The notes beneath the pieces are model-generated. The model saw only the letters and a list, made by a program, of their open reading frames with translations. It did no database searches and was not told the DNA's origin. 64,000 nt of DNA from Enterobacteriaceae endosymbiont of Donacia cinerea (GTDB taxonomy: Bacteria > Pseudomonadota > Gammaproteobacteria > Enterobacterales > Enterobacteriaceae). A program made the position numbers and the translations under genes. This document shows positions 47,603 through 57,529 of this stretch, piece by piece. The stretch is taken from NCBI RefSeq assembly GCF_012569925.1, contig NZ_CP046204.1, forward strand, positions 188,314 to 252,313. Direction: 5' to 3'. Position 1 is the stretch's first letter. Every line of letters begins with the position of its first letter.

Positions 47603-48908
47603 AAAAATTATCTTTTTTTAACAAGGTTGCTTTACCTTCTTTAGTAACTAATTTGTTTTCTAGTTCAGCAATTAATGTATTGTTATAAAATAGTAATGGG
47701 ATTTGTTCTCTTTTCCATTTAGGAATAGATAATTTTTTCCATATATTATTAATATTTATTAAATTTTTAATATTATTTAAATAATATTTTTCTGAAATAT
47801 TAAATTTTATATATATAATTTCATTATACTTAGGTTTTCTAATATATATCGATTTATTTTTATAATTTAAATTTATATATAATATTATTAATTTTCCTAA
47901 TTTATTAGGTAATAAAAGAGGAACTTTAAAATTATTCCAAGTTAAAATAATATTTTTTAAATAAGGAAAATATTTTATACAAAATAAATAATTTTTATGT
48001 TTTCGAATAATATATTTTCCTATTTTAACTTGAGGATTGTTATTATTTTTACAGCATATAATTTCATTCCAAATAATGAGTAATATTTTTCTAGAAGGCA
48101 TATAATAATATTTATTATATTCTATCCATTTTCTAATAATAAAATTTCTTTTTGAAATACTATAATTATGTAAAGGTTTAATAAATAAACTCTTGTCTTT
48201 TTGTATTAATTTTATTAATATTGGATTTATTAAATCTGTTAGTAATTCTTCTTGTTCTTGGCAGTTTTTAATTGATCTCATAATTGAATTTTTAAAAAAA
48301 GGCCATCTATGAGTTATTTTTGGTAAAATAATATGACGTAAAAAATTACGATCATATTTTATGTTTTTATTACTAGGATCTTCTATCCATTTTAATTTTT
48401 TCTTTATAGCATAATCAATTATTTTTTTTTTACTTATTTTAATTAATGGACGAAATAATATAATTTTCTTAAAAATTTTGATTTTAGATATTCCAGATAA
48501 ACCTTTTGGTCCACTACCTCTTTTTAAAAATAAAAAAAAATTTTCACATTGATCATCTAAATGATGAGCGGTTAATAATACTTCATTTTTTTTAATAATA
48601 TTTTGAAAAATTTGATATCTTTTTTTTCTAGCACATTGTTCTACATTATTCTTTTCTTTAATATTTATATTTTTATGTATAAATAATATATTCCATTTTT
48701 TACATTGTAAAAAACAGTTTTTCATCCAATTATTTGATTTATAATGCAAATTATGATTAATATAAATGGCTCTTAATAATAAAGGATATCTTTTCCTTAA
48801 TTTAAATAAATTATATAATAACACAGTAGAATCTATTCCCCCACTATATGCTATTAATATTTTTTTAAATTTTTGTAACATTAATTGTATTTTTTTTTCT
48901 ATTAACAT
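47577..48908 (-). CDS. tilS: tRNA-Ile lysidine synthase
   Basis: TilS attaches lysine to C34 of tRNA-Ile2 so that it reads AUA as isoleucine. It has 443 residues (432 in E. coli). The PP-loop motif ILIAYSGGIDSTVLLYNLFK lies near residue 17, followed by AIYINHNLHYKSNNW, LLTAHHLDDQCENFF and RGSGPKGLSGISKI. The C-terminal domains typical of the long enterobacterial form are present but diverged. Its substrate is encoded at 15146-15218. It follows dnaE by 41 bp; accA and other genes that separate them in E. coli are gone. AUA is very frequent in this A/T-rich genome, so the enzyme is likely essential. Confidence 0.96.
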   Translation of the reverse strand: MLIEKKIQLMLQKFKKILIAYSGGIDSTVLLYNLFKLRKRYPLLLRAIYINHNLHYKSNNWMKNCFLQCKKWNILFIHKNINIKEKNNVEQCARKKRYQIFQNIIKKNEVLLTAHHLDDQCENFFLFLKRGSGPKGLSGISKIKIFKKIILFRPLIKISKKKIIDYAIKKKLKWIEDPSNKNIKYDRNFLRHIILPKITHRWPFFKNSIMRSIKNCQEQEELLTDLINPILIKLIQKDKSLFIKPLHNYSISKRNFIIRKWIEYNKYYYMPSRKILLIIWNEIICCKNNNNPQVKIGKYIIRKHKNYLFCIKYFPYLKNIILTWNNFKVPLLLPNKLGKLIILYINLNYKNKSIYIRKPKYNEIIYIKFNISEKYYLNNIKNLININNIWKKLSIPKWKREQIPLLFYNNTLIAELENKLVTKEGKATLLKKDNFFIFWNKIF

Positions 48909-48949
48909 ATTTAAATATTTTTTATTTTAAAATTTAAATGATAAAATTA

Positions 48950-51900
48950 TTAATTAAATTCTAATTTAATATTATTATTATCTAATAAATTAATAAACTT
49001 ATTAAAATTATTTGTATCAGTAGAAATAAAATAAGATTTAGTAGCATAAATTCTATTTTTAATATTTGAATTTTTATAAAAGAAATATATTTGTATATTT
49101 TTTTTCTTTTTATCTTTTTTAAAAAATAAAAAAGTTTTTAAAAATTTAAAAAAAATTTTATTTTTTAAAATTTTCTTATGTATAAAAATAATATTTAAAC
49201 TATTTAAGTATTTTTCTCTATAAGTAACAATATCCATTATATGATTAACATCACATATAAATAATTTTAATAAATTATTAAAATATAACATCCCATTTAT
49301 TATAATAATATTATTTATTGTAATAATATTTTTTTTATTATTTAGAATATCTAATGATAAATGTATTTCAATAATACCAGAACTATCATCTAAATTAAAA
49401 AATAAAAATTTTTGTTTTTTTTTGTCATAAAAAGTACGTATATTACTAATAATTCCTCCTATTGTTACTTTTATAGGTAATTTAGAATTTTTTTTATATT
49501 TTATTAAAATATTATTTATAGTATTTTCTTGTGTATAAAATAAAATTTCTTTTAAAAAAATACTTACTGGGTGTCCTGTCAAATAACAACCCAAAATATT
49601 TTTTTCTTTTATAAGAATATCTTTTTTAGTCCACATTAAATTTATATCATTATAAATATATTTTTTATCTTGTAATAAAATTTTATTATCTTTATTAAAG
49701 AAATCTATTTGACCTGTTTTTTTTTCTTCTAAATATTTATTAATAATTTTAATAATTTTTTCTAAATTATTGATTAATAATCCTCTATTAAAATTAAAAC
49801 AATCTAATGATCCAGATAATATTAATACTTCTATAATTTTTTTATTTATCTTTTTAAAATTTATTTCAGTAAAAAAAGTAAATATAGATTTAAAATAACC
49901 TATTCTATTTCTAGCATCAAGTATATTATGGGATTGTTGTTCACCAATACCTTTAATTGCTCCTAATCCATATATAATATTATTATATTTATCAACATGA
50001 AATTTATATAAACTATTATTAATATTAGGTGGTAAAACGTTAATTTTCATATTTTTACATTCATTTATCAAATGAATAATTTTATTTGTATTGTCCATTT
50101 CTGATGTTAAAACTGCTGCCATAAATTCTGCAGGATAATATCTTTTTAACCATAAAGTTTGATAAGATATTAAAGCATATCCAGCAGAATGAGATTTATT
50201 AAATCCATAAGAAGCAAATTTTTCTAAATAATCAAAAATTTTCATAGATAAAGTATTACTAATTTTTAATTTTTTTGCTCCTTGTAAAAAACGTTTTCTT
50301 TGTTCTCCCATTTCTTTATGTTGTTTTTTACTTATTACTCTTCTTAAAATATCTGCTTCTCCTAAACTATATCCTGCTAATACTTGAGCTATTTTCATTA
50401 CTTGTTCTTGGTATAAAATAATTCCATATGTAGATTGTAATATTGGTTTTAATTTTTTATGCTGCCAATTTTTAACAGGATATGAAATAATTTCTTTCCC
50501 ATGTTTTCGATTAATAAAATTTTCGACCATACCTGATTGTAAAGGTCCTGGTCTAAATAAAGCTAATAATGCTATTAAATCTTCAAAATTATCTGGTTTT
50601 AATTGTTTAATTAATTCTTTAATACCTTTTGATTCTAATTGGAATATACCTGTAGTTTTTGCAGTTTTTAAAAAATCAAAAATTAATTTATCATTTAATT
50701 TAATATTATTAATATTAACTAATTTTTTATTATTTTTAATAAGTTTTTTATTAATCATATGTAAAGTATGATTTATAACGGTTAATGTTCTCAAACCTAA
50801 AAAATCAAATTTAACTAAACCAATATCTTCAATATCATTTTTATCAAATTGAGTAACTATATTTTCTCCATTATAATCGCAATATATTGTTGTGTATTTA
50901 ATAATATTATTAGGAGATATAACAATTCCTCCAGCATGTTTACCAATATTTTTTATTGTTCCTTCTAATTTTAAAGAAGTAAGTACTAATTCTTTAATAT
51001 TAATATCTGATTTATATAAATCAGATAATTTTTTATTATTCATAAATGCTTTTTTTAAATTAATACCTAAATCAAAAGGAATTAACTTTGAAATACGATT
51101 AATAAAATCGTATGGATAACCTAAAACTCTACCTACATCTCTTATTACAGATTTTGCTGTCATAGTTCCAAATGTTATAATTTGAAATACTGATTCTTGA
51201 CCATATATTTTTTTCACATGATTAATTACTAAATCACGTTTTTCCATACAAAAATCAATATCAAAGTCTGGTAATGATATTCTTTCTATATTTAAAAATC
51301 TTTCAAAAATTAAATCAAATTTTATAGGATCTAGATTAGTAATATTTAGAACATAAGATACTAAAGAACCAGCTCCAGATCCTCTACCTGGACCTACAGG
51401 AATATTATTATTTTTTGCCCATTGTACAAATTCCATAACTATAAGAAAATAACTAGGAAAACCCATTTTATTAATAATATTTAATTCTTCATCTAATCTT
51501 TTTTTGTATATTTTTTTTTTTATTTTAAATAAATTTAATTCTGGATATAAAATTTTTAATTTTTTTTCTAAACCTATATAAGATTTTTTAATAATATATT
51601 GCTCTGGTGTTATATTTTTTTTTATATAAAATTTAGGTAAAAAATGTTTATTAAGTAATAAAAAAACATTACATCTTTTAGCTATTTCTACGCTATTATA
51701 TAGTGCTTCAGGTATATCTTTAAATAAAGAACACATTTCTTTTGTGTTTTTTAAAAATTGTTCTTCACTATAATTAGACTTTTTATAATTTTTATTTAAA
51801 TTATATCCTTTATTAATCGCTAATCGAATTTCATGTGTATAAAAATCTTCCCTATTTAAAAAACGTACATTATTTGTAGCAACTACAGGAATAGAAAAAT

Positions 51901-52480
51901 GACTAGATAAATTTAATATTAAACTAATGTAAGTTTCTTCATAAATATAATTAATTCTAGTAATTTCTAAATAAAAACAATTATAAAAATATTTTTTAAA
52001 AAAACAAATTATTTTTTTTACTAAAAAAATATTTTTTTGTAAAATATTTGTACCAATTTCACCTTGTAAACCACCAGATAATATAATTAATCCTTTATTA
52101 TATTTTTTTAATAAATCATATGTTATGATAGGTCCTAAATTATTATTATATCCATTTTTATAAGCATAAAAAATTAATAATTTAATATTTTGTAAACCAA
52201 TATTATTCTTAGCTAATATAGTTAATGTAGAATATTTATTCGAATTAATATTACTTAAATTTTTTATTTTAAAATCTACTCCAATTATAGGTTTTAACCC
52301 TAATTTATGAGATATTTTATAAAATTTTACAAGACCAAATATATTATTAAGATCAGTAATAGCCATTGCGGGCATATTTAATAATACACTTTTTTGTACA
52401 AGTTGTTTAATTTTAGCAAGACCATCTTTAATGGAATAATCACTATGTACATGTAGATGAATAAATTTTGGATCATTCAT
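48950..52480 (-). CDS. dnaE: DNA polymerase III alpha subunit
   Basis: DnaE is the replicative polymerase. The frame extends to a GTG at 52507 inside fabZ, but the ATG ending at 52480 (MNDPKFIHLHVHSDYSIKDG) matches E. coli MSEPRFVHLRVHSDYS and begins 5 bp after the fabZ stop, giving 1176 residues (1160 in E. coli). The PHP domain is N-terminal. Catalytic aspartates are in SLPDFDIDFCMEKRD, with GPGRGSGAGSLVSYVL just before, and the helix-hairpin-helix and OB-fold regions follow. In E. coli, lpxA, lpxB and rnhB separate fabZ from dnaE; all are absent. Confidence 0.97.
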   Translation of the reverse strand: MNDPKFIHLHVHSDYSIKDGLAKIKQLVQKSVLLNMPAMAITDLNNIFGLVKFYKISHKLGLKPIIGVDFKIKNLSNINSNKYSTLTILAKNNIGLQNIKLLIFYAYKNGYNNNLGPIITYDLLKKYNKGLIILSGGLQGEIGTNILQKNIFLVKKIICFFKKYFYNCFYLEITRINYIYEETYISLILNLSSHFSIPVVATNNVRFLNREDFYTHEIRLAINKGYNLNKNYKKSNYSEEQFLKNTKEMCSLFKDIPEALYNSVEIAKRCNVFLLLNKHFLPKFYIKKNITPEQYIIKKSYIGLEKKLKILYPELNLFKIKKKIYKKRLDEELNIINKMGFPSYFLIVMEFVQWAKNNNIPVGPGRGSGAGSLVSYVLNITNLDPIKFDLIFERFLNIERISLPDFDIDFCMEKRDLVINHVKKIYGQESVFQIITFGTMTAKSVIRDVGRVLGYPYDFINRISKLIPFDLGINLKKAFMNNKKLSDLYKSDINIKELVLTSLKLEGTIKNIGKHAGGIVISPNNIIKYTTIYCDYNGENIVTQFDKNDIEDIGLVKFDFLGLRTLTVINHTLHMINKKLIKNNKKLVNINNIKLNDKLIFDFLKTAKTTGIFQLESKGIKELIKQLKPDNFEDLIALLALFRPGPLQSGMVENFINRKHGKEIISYPVKNWQHKKLKPILQSTYGIILYQEQVMKIAQVLAGYSLGEADILRRVISKKQHKEMGEQRKRFLQGAKKLKISNTLSMKIFDYLEKFASYGFNKSHSAGYALISYQTLWLKRYYPAEFMAAVLTSEMDNTNKIIHLINECKNMKINVLPPNINNSLYKFHVDKYNNIIYGLGAIKGIGEQQSHNILDARNRIGYFKSIFTFFTEINFKKINKKIIEVLILSGSLDCFNFNRGLLINNLEKIIKIINKYLEEKKTGQIDFFNKDNKILLQDKKYIYNDINLMWTKKDILIKEKNILGCYLTGHPVSIFLKEILFYTQENTINNILIKYKKNSKLPIKVTIGGIISNIRTFYDKKKQKFLFFNLDDSSGIIEIHLSLDILNNKKNIITINNIIIINGMLYFNNLLKLFICDVNHIMDIVTYREKYLNSLNIIFIHKKILKNKIFFKFLKTFLFFKKDKKKKNIQIYFFYKNSNIKNRIYATKSYFISTDTNNFNKFINLLDNNNIKLEFN

Positions 52481-52485
52481 GTTTT

Positions 52486-52926
52486 TTATTTTAAAATTTT
52501 CATACACATAATTTTTGATTTACAAATAATTTTCTTATTAATAATTGCTTTACTACTAAAATAGAGTAAAAGATTTTTTTCTTTTTCTAAAGTACTTTTT
52601 ATTATTATTTGATCTCCAGGAAAAGCTGGTTTTTTAAAACGAGCTTGATCAATACCTACAAGGTAATAAAATATTTTTTTTTCTAATTTTATATTATTTA
52701 TACTTTTATATATTAAAATACTTGTAGTTTGTATCATAGATTCTAATAATAATACTCCAGGGTAAATTGGGTTTCCAGGAAAATGACCTTGAAAACAAGG
52801 TTCATTCATAGAAATATTTTTTATAGCATTTAAAAATTTAAATTTTTTAAATGCTACGATTCTATCTACTAAAATAAATGGATATCTATGTGGTAAGACA
52901 GATAAAATTTCATTTATATTTAACAT
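52486..52926 (-). CDS. fabZ: 3-hydroxyacyl-[ACP] dehydratase FabZ
   Basis: FabZ dehydrates 3-hydroxyacyl-ACP in fatty acid elongation. It has 146 residues (151 in E. coli). The hot-dog fold signatures are LPHRYPFILVDRI, FQGHFPGNPIYPGVLLLESM with the catalytic His and Glu, and FKKPAFPGDQII. It sits 79 bp after skp and 5 bp before dnaE. Its E. coli neighbours lpxD (upstream) and lpxA/lpxB (downstream) have been deleted from the cluster, leaving only the fatty acid gene. Confidence 0.97.
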   Translation of the reverse strand: MLNINEILSVLPHRYPFILVDRIVAFKKFKFLNAIKNISMNEPCFQGHFPGNPIYPGVLLLESMIQTTSILIYKSINNIKLEKKIFYYLVGIDQARFKKPAFPGDQIIIKSTLEKEKNLLLYFSSKAIINKKIICKSKIMCMKILK

Positions 52927-53005
52927 ATTATTTTAATAATTTCAAATTATAAAAATAAATTTATTATATAATTTTAAAATTATTAAATAAAATTTATTAA
53001 TCATG

Positions 53006-53524
53006 TTATATAAATAAAATATTATTCTGTTGTATTGCTAAATCAATAACATCATTTGTTATATCTTTAACATCTTTTATATAAGCTATAGTAGAAATAT
53101 CTAAAACAAGGTTATAATTTCCTTTTTCTGCAATAATATTAACTAATTTACTTATAAAAAATAATATTTTATTACGTGCTTTTTCTTGTCTTTGATTATT
53201 TTTTTTTGTAAAATATTCTATTTTTTTTAATAATATTTTTTTTTCATATATAATTTCTTTTTTTATTTCTTCTTTAGCTTTTTCTGACAATTTTGTATTT
53301 TTTAATTTTTGTATTTTATATAAAAATGATTTTTTCATTTTTTCTATTACTAAAAAATCTGAATGTAATTCTTTTTCTAATTCTTTAGATATTTTTTCTT
53401 TTTGAGGTATTGCATTAAAAATTTTTGCAATATTTATTACTACTATTTTTGAACAACAATAAGCACCATTAAATGGTGTGATTAATATCATTATTAATAA
53501 TGTTACTTTTAAAAAATATTTCAT
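53006..53524 (-). CDS. skp: Periplasmic chaperone Skp (OmpH)
   Basis: Skp holds unfolded outer-membrane proteins in the periplasm on their way to BamA. It has 172 residues (161 in E. coli). A signal peptide of about 23 residues ends near NGAYCC. The middle is a long Lys/Glu-rich coiled-coil arm (about 45-130), and the C-terminal part NLVLDISTIAYIKDVKDITNDV matches E. coli DLVVDANAVAYNSSDVKDIT. It lies 41 bp downstream of bamA, as in E. coli. Sequence divergence in the arm is high, but order, length and the conserved end make the call safe. Confidence 0.93.
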   Translation of the reverse strand: MKYFLKVTLLIMILITPFNGAYCCSKIVVINIAKIFNAIPQKEKISKELEKELHSDFLVIEKMKKSFLYKIQKLKNTKLSEKAKEEIKKEIIYEKKILLKKIEYFTKKNNQRQEKARNKILFFISKLVNIIAEKGNYNLVLDISTIAYIKDVKDITNDVIDLAIQQNNILFI

Positions 53525-53565
53525 ATTAAATATATCTCCCTTTTTATTTTAATTTTAAATAAAAT

Positions 53566-56052
53566 TTACCATTCTTTTGAAAAATTAAATTGAAGAAATT
53601 GAATTTTATCTGTTTTATAAGTTTTAAATGGATATGCTAAAGATATAGTAATATCTCCAAATGGTGTATGAAATTGAAAAGATAAACCTATTGAAGATCT
53701 TATTTGAGAAAAAAAATTAAAATTAGGAATTTTATATAATTTAAATAAATAATTATTTTTCCATGAAGTATCTATTAGATTACCAATATCTAAAAAAATA
53801 GAAGTTTTTATTTGTTTTATATAATTATTATCTAAAAATGAAATAGGAAAAATTAACTCATTATTTAAATTAAATAAAAAATTACCTCCAATTGGATTAT
53901 CAGATAAACAAATAGTTTTTCCATTATCACAATGATATTTTTTTGAATTATAGTAAATTCCTTTAGGACCAATACTATTATTTTTAAAACCTCTAATTGT
54001 ATCAGACCCTCCTAAATAAAAATTTTTATAAAAAGGATATTTACCACCTAAAAAACCATTACCATAACCAAAATTACTTTTAAATAAAAATACTGGAGAA
54101 TATTGTAAAAAATTTTTAAATATTTGTAAATTTAAAGGAATATATCTTGAATAATTAAAATTAATTTTATAATTACGATTTTTACTATACCAGGGTATGG
54201 AAAAATATGTATTTAGAAAACTAAAAATACCATCTGATGGAATATTTGAATTATCTAAATTACTATATGAAAAAGTATAATTAATTATAAATTCATCTAA
54301 TAAATAACTATTATGTGATTTTTTATATCTTTGATATCCTACATATTTAAGATAATTCCATAAAGATAATTGTGGTTCAATATTACTAATTTGATTTTGT
54401 ATAAATCCAATATTATTTGTAATAATAAAATTATTATTAATTGGTAATTTTAAAATTCCAAAAAAGCCTTTATTCTTATTTATATAATTATAAAAAAAAT
54501 TATTATCGTCATTTATTGTATTTAAAAATATTTTTATACCAGCATTAATTTTTTTAAAAAAAACATGATTTTTCATTATAAAAAATTCTAAATAAGAATG
54601 GTAAAAATCTTTATTAAAATTAAGATCTATATCATACCCAGTACCTATAAAATTATTTTGTTGTAAAACAGTATTAAATCCTAATAAACCTCCTTTAATC
54701 ATTCCTAATCCTGATTTTAAAGATCCTTGATTTTTTTCATCTACTTGATATGTAATATCTAATGTATTATTTGGATCATTATTTTTATGTAAAAATATTT
54801 CCACTGTATTAAAATATCCTAAAGAATATAATCTTTCTCTAGTTTTTTTTATTAATTCAATATTAAGCGGATTACCTTCTATTTGTAATAATTCATTTCT
54901 TAAAATATAATCTTTAGTAAAATTATTCCCTAAAAAATTTATTTTTCTTACAAAATATCTTTTATTAGTTTTTATATTAAAGATTATATTTATTTTATTA
55001 TTTTTTTGATCTAAAATTGTTTTTATTATAATTTCAGGTTTTAAAAATCCATTTTTTTCTAAAATTTTCTTTATTTTATTTCTTAAAGTAAGAATTTTAT
55101 TATTTTGATAAACTTCCCCAGGAATAATATTAATTATATTTTTAATATATTTAAAATATTTTTTTTTATCAATATTTATTAAAATTTCATTATAAAAAAA
55201 TTTTTTATTTTCTTCAATTTTAATTACTAAATAAATATTTTTTTTATTAAGTGATAAATATTGTGTAACATTTTTAATTTTAAAATTTACATATCCTTTA
55301 TTTATATAAAAATTTTTTAAATTATTTAAAACTTTTAAAATGAAATTAATTTCATATTTATTTTTTTTTGAAAAAATAAATAAAAAATTATTATTTATTT
55401 TTAAATAATTTAATAAAAAATTTGTTGTATAAACATTATTACCTATAATATTAATTTGTTTAATTTTGGTAAAATTATCTTCCTTAAAAACTATTAAAAT
55501 ATTTACTTTATTATTTACATCTTTTTGAACTTTTATTTTAATAAATGAAGACAACATTGAGTATTTTAAAAAAACTAATTCTATATTTTTCCGAAAAAAA
55601 AATAATGAATTGTTATTCAATATTTGACCCTTTTTTATTTGTAATTTATTTAATAAAAAATTAATATCATTACTATTGAATATTTTATTCCCTTTAATTA
55701 TTATATTATTAATAATTGGTTTTTCTATAACTTCTACAAAAAAATAATTTTTTTTTTGAAAAACATTAACACTATTAACCATATTAGTATTATATAAAAT
55801 ATATATTATTTTAGATATTTCTTTTAAAGAAAGACAATTTTTTTTATTTATATAAGAAGATATATTAAGGTTTTGTAACTTAATTTTATTAAGACCAAAA
55901 AATATTATATTTTTAATACAATAATTATTTTTCTTTAAAAGAGTTGCATAACAAATAATATTTGTATGAAAAATTAATAAAAAAATAAATATATATTTAA
56001 AATATTTAATACTTTTTATAAAATATTTTTTTTTAAAATTGTTTAAAATCAT
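53566..56052 (-). CDS. bamA: Outer-membrane protein assembly factor BamA
   Basis: BamA inserts beta-barrel proteins into the outer membrane. It has 828 residues (810 in E. coli). A signal peptide (likely cleavage near residue 36 after CYA) is followed by five diverged POTRA repeats (about 38-440) and a C-terminal barrel. The barrel keeps the L6 motif YLGGSDTIRGFKNNSIGP and the L6 cysteine pair (YHCDNGKTICL). The end FNFSKEW has the aromatic terminal residue of barrel proteins. The start overlaps the rseP 3' end by 20 bp, so translation is probably coupled. Confidence 0.96.
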   Translation of the reverse strand: MILNNFKKKYFIKSIKYFKYIFIFLLIFHTNIICYATLLKKNNYCIKNIIFFGLNKIKLQNLNISSYINKKNCLSLKEISKIIYILYNTNMVNSVNVFQKKNYFFVEVIEKPIINNIIIKGNKIFNSNDINFLLNKLQIKKGQILNNNSLFFFRKNIELVFLKYSMLSSFIKIKVQKDVNNKVNILIVFKEDNFTKIKQINIIGNNVYTTNFLLNYLKINNNFLFIFSKKNKYEINFILKVLNNLKNFYINKGYVNFKIKNVTQYLSLNKKNIYLVIKIEENKKFFYNEILINIDKKKYFKYIKNIINIIPGEVYQNNKILTLRNKIKKILEKNGFLKPEIIIKTILDQKNNKINIIFNIKTNKRYFVRKINFLGNNFTKDYILRNELLQIEGNPLNIELIKKTRERLYSLGYFNTVEIFLHKNNDPNNTLDITYQVDEKNQGSLKSGLGMIKGGLLGFNTVLQQNNFIGTGYDIDLNFNKDFYHSYLEFFIMKNHVFFKKINAGIKIFLNTINDDNNFFYNYINKNKGFFGILKLPINNNFIITNNIGFIQNQISNIEPQLSLWNYLKYVGYQRYKKSHNSYLLDEFIINYTFSYSNLDNSNIPSDGIFSFLNTYFSIPWYSKNRNYKINFNYSRYIPLNLQIFKNFLQYSPVFLFKSNFGYGNGFLGGKYPFYKNFYLGGSDTIRGFKNNSIGPKGIYYNSKKYHCDNGKTICLSDNPIGGNFLFNLNNELIFPISFLDNNYIKQIKTSIFLDIGNLIDTSWKNNYLFKLYKIPNFNFFSQIRSSIGLSFQFHTPFGDITISLAYPFKTYKTDKIQFLQFNFSKEW

Positions 56053-57385
56053 TTATTAATGTAAACCCCATAATTATAATTAAAATAATAATACTAATAG
56101 TATATATTATTTGCTTAATTTTATATGATAATTTTTTACCAATAATTTTTTCAAAAATTAAAAGTAATAATTGTCCACCATCTAAAATTGGAATAGGTAA
56201 TAAATTAATTATACATAAATTAATATTTATTAAAGATAAAAACATAAAATAATAAATAAAGTTATTACGCATTAATATACTTGCAATATGTCCTATTGAA
56301 AGAGGGCCATTTAATTTGTAAATATTTTTTTTACTATTTAATAAATAAATAAATGAATTTAAGATTAATTTAATTGATTTAAATGTTTCACTAATTGATT
56401 TTTTAAATGATTTTATAAAATTTAACCTATATATGCTTTTTGAATCATTTTTAATATTTATTATTTTGGGTAAAAAACCTAAAAAACCTATTTTTTTTGA
56501 TTTTCTAAAAGAACTTAAGATCTTAAAATCTATATTTTTTTGTTTTCTTTTTATATTTATATGAATAATTTTATTTGGGTTTTTATAAATAAATTTTTGA
56601 AAATTATACCAATTAATAAATTTTTTTCCTTCTACACTTATAATTTTATCTCCTACATGTAGTTTTGATTTTTCTGCAGGTGATCCAGGTATTATGTATG
56701 TAATAGTAGGATTAATTTTTAATCCTTTAGGTAAAATTCCTAACATTAATATTAAATTTTTTTCTTTTGAAAATTTTAAAAAATTGTTATCAATATTTAA
56801 TTTTTTACTTTTAATAAAATTAGAATTTAATTCCAAATTTATTTTATGATGTGTATTAATATTTTTAATTAATGATATATTTAAAAAATTCCAATTATTA
56901 ATATTCATACCATTGATTTTTTTAATTTCAAAATTAGGTTTTAAACCAATTAAATTAGCAATTGAAATATAATTAATTTCATTAATAATATTTTTTTTTA
57001 TTGGTAAACCAATAAAAAAAATGATCCAATAAATTATTATTGCAAAAATAATGTTCGCAATTGGTCCACCTAAAATAATTAATATTTGTTTTAAAAAATT
57101 TATTTGATCAAAAAATAATAATTTAAATTTTTTTACGTATTTAATATTACTATTGTGAATATAATCAGGAATTTTAACGTAACCTCCAAATGGAATTAAT
57201 CTTAATATATAATTAGTTCCGTATTTGTCACGATATTGAAAAATTTTTTTACCAAAACCTAAAGAAAAACATTCTATATAAATATTAAATAATCTTGCTA
57301 TATAAAAATGTCCATATTCATGAACTATAACTAAACTACTTATAGTTATAATAAATATTATTATATCATATAAAATACTCAACAA
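56033..57385 (-). CDS. rseP: Site-2 intramembrane protease RseP
   Basis: RseP is the zinc protease of the inner membrane that in E. coli cuts RseA and remnant signal peptides. It has 450 residues, the E. coli length. The zinc motif is His22-Glu23-Tyr-Gly-His26 in the first helix, and the third ligand Asp402 is in LLPIPILDGGQLLLL. Two PDZ-like domains lie between: the first is diverged (about 125-200), the second clear (GSPAEKSKLHVGDKIISVEG, about 225-300). No rseA, rseB or rpoE is in the window. cdsA, which precedes it in E. coli, is absent. Confidence 0.96.
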   Translation of the reverse strand: MLSILYDIIIFIITISSLVIVHEYGHFYIARLFNIYIECFSLGFGKKIFQYRDKYGTNYILRLIPFGGYVKIPDYIHNSNIKYVKKFKLLFFDQINFLKQILIILGGPIANIIFAIIIYWIIFFIGLPIKKNIINEINYISIANLIGLKPNFEIKKINGMNINNWNFLNISLIKNINTHHKINLELNSNFIKSKKLNIDNNFLKFSKEKNLILMLGILPKGLKINPTITYIIPGSPAEKSKLHVGDKIISVEGKKFINWYNFQKFIYKNPNKIIHINIKRKQKNIDFKILSSFRKSKKIGFLGFLPKIINIKNDSKSIYRLNFIKSFKKSISETFKSIKLILNSFIYLLNSKKNIYKLNGPLSIGHIASILMRNNFIYYFMFLSLININLCIINLLPIPILDGGQLLLLIFEKIIGKKLSYKIKQIIYTISIIILIIIMGFTLINDFKQF

Positions 57386-57490
57386 AATTTGAACTCCTAA
57401 AATTATTATTAATTAATTAATATAAATAATATTAAATTAAAATTTATCTGTAAAATAAATAATTTATTTTATTTAAAAAAAATTTTTTGT

Positions 57491-57529
57491 AAAAAAAATT
57501 AAATAAATAAATTTTATTAAAAATTTATT
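57491..57529 (-). terminator. Likely terminator after uppS
   Basis: A perfect 10-bp stem AATAAATTTT / AAAATTTATT with 4-base loop begins at the uppS stop and is followed on the minus strand by a run of eight T. It would separate rpsB-tsf-pyrH-frr-uppS from rseP-bamA-skp-fabZ-dnaE-tilS. The stem lacks G/C pairs. Confidence 0.5.
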
